Source of the DNA: Bacteroidales bacterium
GTDB lineage: Bacteria > Bacteroidota > Bacteroidia > Bacteroidales > Muribaculaceae
Assembly: GCA_019416425.1 (NCBI GenBank)
Contig: DXXK01000020.1
Coordinates: 1 to 7,189 of the forward strand
Direction of reading: 5' to 3'
Length of the DNA: 7,189 bases
The translations under genes and the position numbers were made by a program. A model generated the notes under the pieces. It worked only from the letters and a program-made list of their open reading frames with translations. It did no database searches and was not told the DNA's origin. Below are positions 4,200 to 7,189 of the stretch, piece after piece; the stretch's first letter is position 1, and the number at the start of each line of letters is the position of its first letter.

Positions 4200-5510
4200 A
4201 TGAAACCCAAGACCGCATTACAGAAACAAGTGGCAGGACTATCAGCCACACTGCGCCCCATAACCGCGACACAAGAGAAATGGGCATACCGCCACTGCTT
4301 TGAGCATTTCGCCTATCGTACCAATAGCGGAACAATGACCTGCTCCGACTGCGGACACGTTTGGAAGGGTGAGAAAGGCAACCTTTGCGACACTCTCGCA
4401 GGTTGCAAATGCCCTCACTGCGGCACTGAACTGAAAGTGAAGGACACCCGCAAACGCACCCATAAGGAAACCGCATATTTCAGCGTCATAACAGCACACA
4501 AGGGTTTTCAAGTAATTCGTGTGTCGCAGATAACGAGCCAAAGCCGTAAGGGAGAGGTCAGACAACTCTATTGTCAGGAGGTCGTGCAAAGGTGGATTTC
4601 TCCCGACGGCAAAGTTACCGATATGGCTCTGCTCCGTGGATTTACCTTCCATTACTGCGACTGCTGGTCGTATTGGAGCGACATGGAGGTACGCCCGCAC
4701 AACTCATTGTATGATGATGTTGTCGCATGGGGCGATGTCTATCCGAGAATGTCGGTCATACCTCAACTCAAACGCAACGGCTTCAAGGGCGATTTCTACG
4801 GAATATCCCCCGTCAGACTTTTCAAGGCTCTGCTTGCCGACCCAAGAATGGAGACGCTGATGAAAGCCGGAGAGATTGAGGAAATGAAATACTTTCTTTC
4901 TAATCCCTGCAATGCGGATGAATTTTGGGCATCGTACCTTATCGCCAAACGCCACCGCTACCATATCAACAACATCGGAATGTGGTGCGACTATCTGCGG
5001 ATGCTGAAGAACATCGGCAAAGACCTCCGCAATCCCAAGAACATCTGCCCCGAAGATTTCATAGAGGCGCACGACAGATTGAGCCGAATTATAGAGGGCA
5101 GACGCAGACGGGAGCGTGAGGAAGCCGAGCGCAGAAGAACTGAGGCAAGACTGCTCCGAGAGAAAGAGAACGAGGAACAGTTCAAGGCTCTAAAATCCAG
5201 GTTCTTCGGTCTGGTAATCTCCGACAATGAAATATCGGTGAAGGTGCTTGAGAGCATAGAGGAATACTGCCAAGAGGGTAACATCCAGCACATCTGCGTA
5301 TTCTCATCGTCCTACTACCTTAAAAGGAACACGCTGGTATTGTCGGCAAGGATTGGCGATACTATAATAGAGACGGTAGAGGTTGACTTGCAGACCCTCA
5401 AAGTGGTGCAGTCCCACGGAAAATATAACAAGGACACCAAGTACCACGACCGCATCATCAACCTTGTGAACTCCAACGCCCGACTAATCAAGGAGAGAAT
5501 GACCGCCTGA
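4200..5510 (+). CDS. pcfJ: PcfJ-like zinc-ribbon protein
   Basis: This 436-residue protein resembles the PcfJ-like proteins of Bacteroidetes conjugative elements, in length and in partner. A zinc ribbon is visible: C48-x2-C51, then C71-x2-C74, with further cysteines at 63 and 69. A middle part rich in W, Y and C follows (about 130-290). Then comes a highly charged Arg/Glu helix (about 295-335) that could form a coiled coil, and a C-terminal alpha/beta segment to residue 436. There is no signal peptide or membrane span. Ribbon and basic helix suggest nucleic-acid contact, which is inference; the family has no settled activity. Its leader is nearly identical to that of the PcfK-like gene upstream. 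Its TGA overlaps a possible ATG of the next frame, although I prefer a later start there. Confidence 0.85.
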   Translation: MKPKTALQKQVAGLSATLRPITATQEKWAYRHCFEHFAYRTNSGTMTCSDCGHVWKGEKGNLCDTLAGCKCPHCGTELKVKDTRKRTHKETAYFSVITAHKGFQVIRVSQITSQSRKGEVRQLYCQEVVQRWISPDGKVTDMALLRGFTFHYCDCWSYWSDMEVRPHNSLYDDVVAWGDVYPRMSVIPQLKRNGFKGDFYGISPVRLFKALLADPRMETLMKAGEIEEMKYFLSNPCNADEFWASYLIAKRHRYHINNIGMWCDYLRMLKNIGKDLRNPKNICPEDFIEAHDRLSRIIEGRRRREREEAERRRTEARLLREKENEEQFKALKSRFFGLVISDNEISVKVLESIEEYCQEGNIQHICVFSSSYYLKRNTLVLSARIGDTIIETVEVDLQTLKVVQSHGKYNKDTKYHDRIINLVNSNARLIKERMTA

Positions 5511-5520
5511 TGTTTAACCC

Positions 5521-5548
5521 GACCACCGCCCGAAATATGGCGGTGGTC
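5521..5548 (+). promoter_or_regulatory. Perfect 10-bp stem between cistrons
   Basis: GACCACCGCC (5521-5530) pairs perfectly with GGCGGTGGTC (5539-5548) around the 8-base loop CGAAATAT. It begins 10 bp after the pcfJ stop and ends 15 bp before the ATG at 5564. No T-tract follows, so it is more likely an mRNA processing, stability or attenuation element than a full terminator. It also argues against the earlier start at 5510, which would translate through it. Confidence 0.6.
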
Positions 5549-5563
5549 ATAACCCCACTGATT

Positions 5564-5821
5564 ATGAACGTAACATTTGAACATCCGACTATCATCTTTG
5601 ACAATGATATAGCCGAAATAATCATAGAGTTTGTAAATCACATTCTCTATGCCGATAGCGAGGAAACGCTACGGCAGATAGTAGCCGACTTTGCCGACAA
5701 GTATGACTTTGACCGATACTTTGTCTATGGCTACGGCAGCCACCACCTATGGCTGAAACAAAGGAAGATAACCAATCCCGATATAACATTTGAATATCGG
5801 ATACTGATTGTAGAATACTAA
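5564..5821 (+). CDS. Small acidic protein of unknown function
   Basis: This is an 85-residue protein that I do not recognise. It is acidic and rich in I, F and Y, with a likely helix at about residues 14-45 and aromatic strands around Y52-F53-V54-Y55 and near the C-terminus. It has no cysteines, signal peptide or membrane span. An in-frame ATG at 5510, overlapping the pcfJ stop, would add 18 residues, but those codons fall on the perfect hairpin at 5521-5548, so I take 5564 as the start. The gene sits between the PcfJ-like and DUF3873-type genes, 11 bp upstream of the latter, in one rightward operon. That context suggests a conjugative-element accessory role without showing what it does. Confidence 0.6.
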   Translation: MNVTFEHPTIIFDNDIAEIIIEFVNHILYADSEETLRQIVADFADKYDFDRYFVYGYGSHHLWLKQRKITNPDITFEYRILIVEY

Positions 5822-5832
5822 ATCGCACAACT

Positions 5833-6051
5833 ATGGCAACGAAACTTACTGCCGACGGAGTAAGCACAACCACAATTCCCGGCACTGAACAATACGAAGT
5901 GTTTTACACCGGCTACCGCACACGGCGAAAGAAACACTACCAGTACGACTATCGCCACACTGACGGGGAATTGTTCTCCTGCGTGGCTGGAACACTCAAA
6001 GAGTGCAGACAACGCCGCGATGAATGGCTGAACAAGAAAATCAACAAATAG
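5833..6051 (+). CDS. DUF3873-type small protein
   Basis: This 72-residue basic protein matches my memory of the DUF3873 family, short proteins found almost only in Bacteroidetes conjugative elements and of unknown function. The recognisable core is the run Y37-Q38-Y39-D40-Y41-R42-H43-T44-D45-G46-E47-L48-F49 and, further on, E58-C59-R60-Q61-R62-R63-D64-E65-W66-L67. It may be a small beta-sheet fold followed by a helix, which is inference. The start at 5833 has the same C-x-A-C-T-A-T-G-G-C type context as the PcfK-like gene. It is the last gene of the rightward operon, and a hairpin follows 30 bp after the stop. Confidence 0.8.
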   Translation: MATKLTADGVSTTTIPGTEQYEVFYTGYRTRRKKHYQYDYRHTDGELFSCVAGTLKECRQRRDEWLNKKINK

Positions 6052-6081
6052 AAAGATATTGCCAAGTCGTAATATAGCAGG

Positions 6082-6110
6082 TGGAGCGACCTCGTGATGA
6101 AGTCGCTCCA
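6082..6110 (+). terminator. Hairpin after the rightward operon
   Basis: TGGAGCGAC (6082-6090) pairs perfectly with GTCGCTCCA (6102-6110) around an 11-base loop, 30 bp after the last stop of the operon. The bases that follow are only weakly T-rich, so it is an imperfect intrinsic terminator but is well placed to end the transcript. Confidence 0.5.
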
Positions 6111-6132
6111 TTGATTTGCGCTAAAAATTTCG

Positions 6133-6148
6133 GCCGCCAAAAGGCGGC
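6133..6148 (-). terminator. GC-rich hairpin terminator for the HEPN-like gene
   Basis: GCCGCC and GGCGGC (6133-6138 and 6143-6148) form a 6-bp GC stem with a 4-base loop. Read on the minus strand it lies 40 bp after the stop of the 6189-7091 gene. It is followed a few bases later by a T-run (AAATTTTT on that strand), which fits an intrinsic terminator for leftward transcription. Confidence 0.6.
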
Positions 6149-6188
6149 AAAGTAAAATTCTCATTACCGATTTATTGCACCTTCTCAA

Positions 6189-7091
6189 TTAATCAAAGGG
6201 ATTATCCAATTTTCGAGTAGCCACCTGAGAGTCTGCACACTCGTCAATTTGTAATCTTAAAAATTCATTTTCTATATGATTGATGAAATTAGAAACATCT
6301 AATATAAGCTGTTGAACATCTCCTTTGGTAATCTCAACAACATTCCCATTTTTGTCGTGACCATTCCTATGGACAATATCATGTCTTTTTTGAATGGCTT
6401 TCATAAGTGTTCCAATATTTCCAAGATCAATATTGAATGTTGATTTGTATAAATTTTTAACAACATCAAGTTTATGATATATAATTTCACGCAATTGGAT
6501 TTGAATGGTTGTATCTAATTTTGCGTAATATTCATATATATTTGAGCCCTTAATACTAAGTTTGTTAAAATGGGGCGAGCTTTTTACAAATTTCCTTTTG
6601 TAATCATCATTTTGCATAATCTTTTGTATGGCAGTGTCGCTAAGATATGCTTCCATACAACTAATCACGTTCGCAAAAAAATTTCTATATATGATTTTCT
6701 TTGTTGTCTCTGGTAATTCATCAAGATGGTTCAGCGAGTCGTCAAGATCTTTTACATGGGGATTAATATAATGATTAAAAAAGTTTTCGTCAATATCGTC
6801 CCAATCCTCTTCAGGGAAGTGTTGATCGACACCAATTAAGTCCTCATCTTCAATATCATCAATCTCACCATCACCACCATTATATCCACAACTAAGTATC
6901 ACGGATAATTCTTTACCACAATTCTCACAATAAAGCTCATCAGAATCTTGATTAACACTTTCTCTATGTGTGTCCGCCGAGAAATCTGGAGATGGCACAC
7001 TAACTGATTGAGAAATCTCAGAACCACACACTGGACATTTCACCGTTAGGACGATGTAATCGGCTATAGGATTAAATTCAAAAGTTACCAT
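6189..7091 (-). CDS. Zinc-ribbon plus HEPN-like protein, candidate RNase toxin or defence protein
   Basis: This 300-residue protein appears to have three parts. An N-terminal zinc ribbon holds C19-x2-C22 and C55-x2-C58. A very acidic linker runs from about 74 to 105. A helical C-terminal domain (about 130-290) contains R236-H-D-I-V-H241 followed by R242-N243-G244. R-x4-H in a helical domain is the catalytic signature of HEPN RNases, common in toxin-antitoxin, Abi and CRISPR-associated proteins. There is no signal peptide or membrane segment. The gene is visibly AT-richer than the operon it faces, which suggests separate acquisition. A possible upstream gene ends 23 bp before its start and could be its partner. 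The HEPN call rests on one motif plus helix content; the substrate is unknown. Confidence 0.7.
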   Translation of the reverse strand: MVTFEFNPIADYIVLTVKCPVCGSEISQSVSVPSPDFSADTHRESVNQDSDELYCENCGKELSVILSCGYNGGDGEIDDIEDEDLIGVDQHFPEEDWDDIDENFFNHYINPHVKDLDDSLNHLDELPETTKKIIYRNFFANVISCMEAYLSDTAIQKIMQNDDYKRKFVKSSPHFNKLSIKGSNIYEYYAKLDTTIQIQLREIIYHKLDVVKNLYKSTFNIDLGNIGTLMKAIQKRHDIVHRNGHDKNGNVVEITKGDVQQLILDVSNFINHIENEFLRLQIDECADSQVATRKLDNPFD

Positions 7092-7114
7092 ATCTGAGAT
7101 ATAACATTTGCCTA

Positions 7115-7189
7115 TTAATTATTTGATAAAATTTTTGCAATATCAGATTTAAGATATTTCAGTTTCATTAAATTAGATAACAAAGACAT
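7115..7189 (-). CDS. Possible 3' end of an upstream leftward gene
   Basis: The minus-strand frame is open from the window edge to a TAA at 7117-7115, giving 24 residues rich in K, L and N that end S-N-N. An ATG falls exactly on the last three bases of the window, so it could be a tiny gene, but it more likely continues beyond the edge. The stop lies 23 bp before the start of the HEPN-like gene, a spacing that fits one operon. It is too short to assign a family. Confidence 0.3.
   Translation of the reverse strand: MSLLSNLMKLKYLKSDIAKILSNN

Noticed and set aside
3726..5641. Several minus-strand and alternate-frame open frames opposite the pcfK and pcfJ-type genes
   Set aside because: They are antisense or frame-shifted shadows of well-supported genes, with no family resemblance.
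1..7189. CRISPR array, rRNA or insertion sequence
   Set aside because: I saw no regularly spaced long direct repeats with unique spacers, no rRNA-like sequence and no transposase frame with terminal inverted repeats.

Overview
The window looks like accessory DNA of a gut-type Bacteroidales bacterium (Bacteroides, Prevotella or Muribaculaceae relatives). Three things point there: an adjacent PcfK-like / PcfJ-like pair followed by a DUF3873-type protein, a set typical of Bacteroidetes conjugative elements; start codons preceded by A-rich leaders instead of a purine-rich Shine-Dalgarno sequence; and a promoter matching the Bacteroidetes TTTG / TAnnTTTG pattern. No relaxase, coupling protein, integrase, tRNA or rRNA gene is visible, so only a slice of the element is seen.

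Layout. Bases 1-720 hold no supportable gene but are dense in short direct repeats spaced about one DNA turn (10-12 bp) and in inverted repeats, as at integration or control regions. Bases 755-2719 are a tight leftward three-gene operon with overlapping cistrons: helix-turn-helix protein, nucleotidyltransferase, metallophosphoesterase. It is bracketed within 9-12 bp on each side by two identical, perfect 24-bp palindromes (722-745 and 2732-2755). The promoter-side copy covers the predicted -7 box, which suggests autoregulation by the helix-turn-helix protein. The gene content resembles an AbiE/MNT-type toxin-antitoxin or defence cassette with an added phosphoesterase.

Bases 2828-3498 form a GC-rich stretch of about 0.67 kb without a convincing gene. 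It is built from three large consecutive imperfect inverted repeats (2828-3077, 3083-3165, 3254-3498). The first folds on paper into a closed multi-branch structure with a 22-of-23 bp basal stem. This is the best candidate for an undescribed element: a large structured RNA, or DNA-level cruciforms tied to mobilisation or control of the downstream operon.

Bases 3505-6051 are a rightward operon: small two-helix membrane protein, PcfK-like protein with a C-terminal sequence resembling a sliding-clamp-binding motif, PcfJ-like zinc-ribbon protein, a small acidic unknown protein, and a DUF3873-type protein. Two hairpins (6082-6110 and 6133-6148) separate it from a leftward, visibly AT-rich segment. 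That segment (6189-7189) encodes a zinc-ribbon plus HEPN-like protein carrying the RNase-type motif R-x4-H, and the tail of a probable upstream gene. The window therefore carries two candidate defence or toxin modules flanking the conserved conjugative-element operon.
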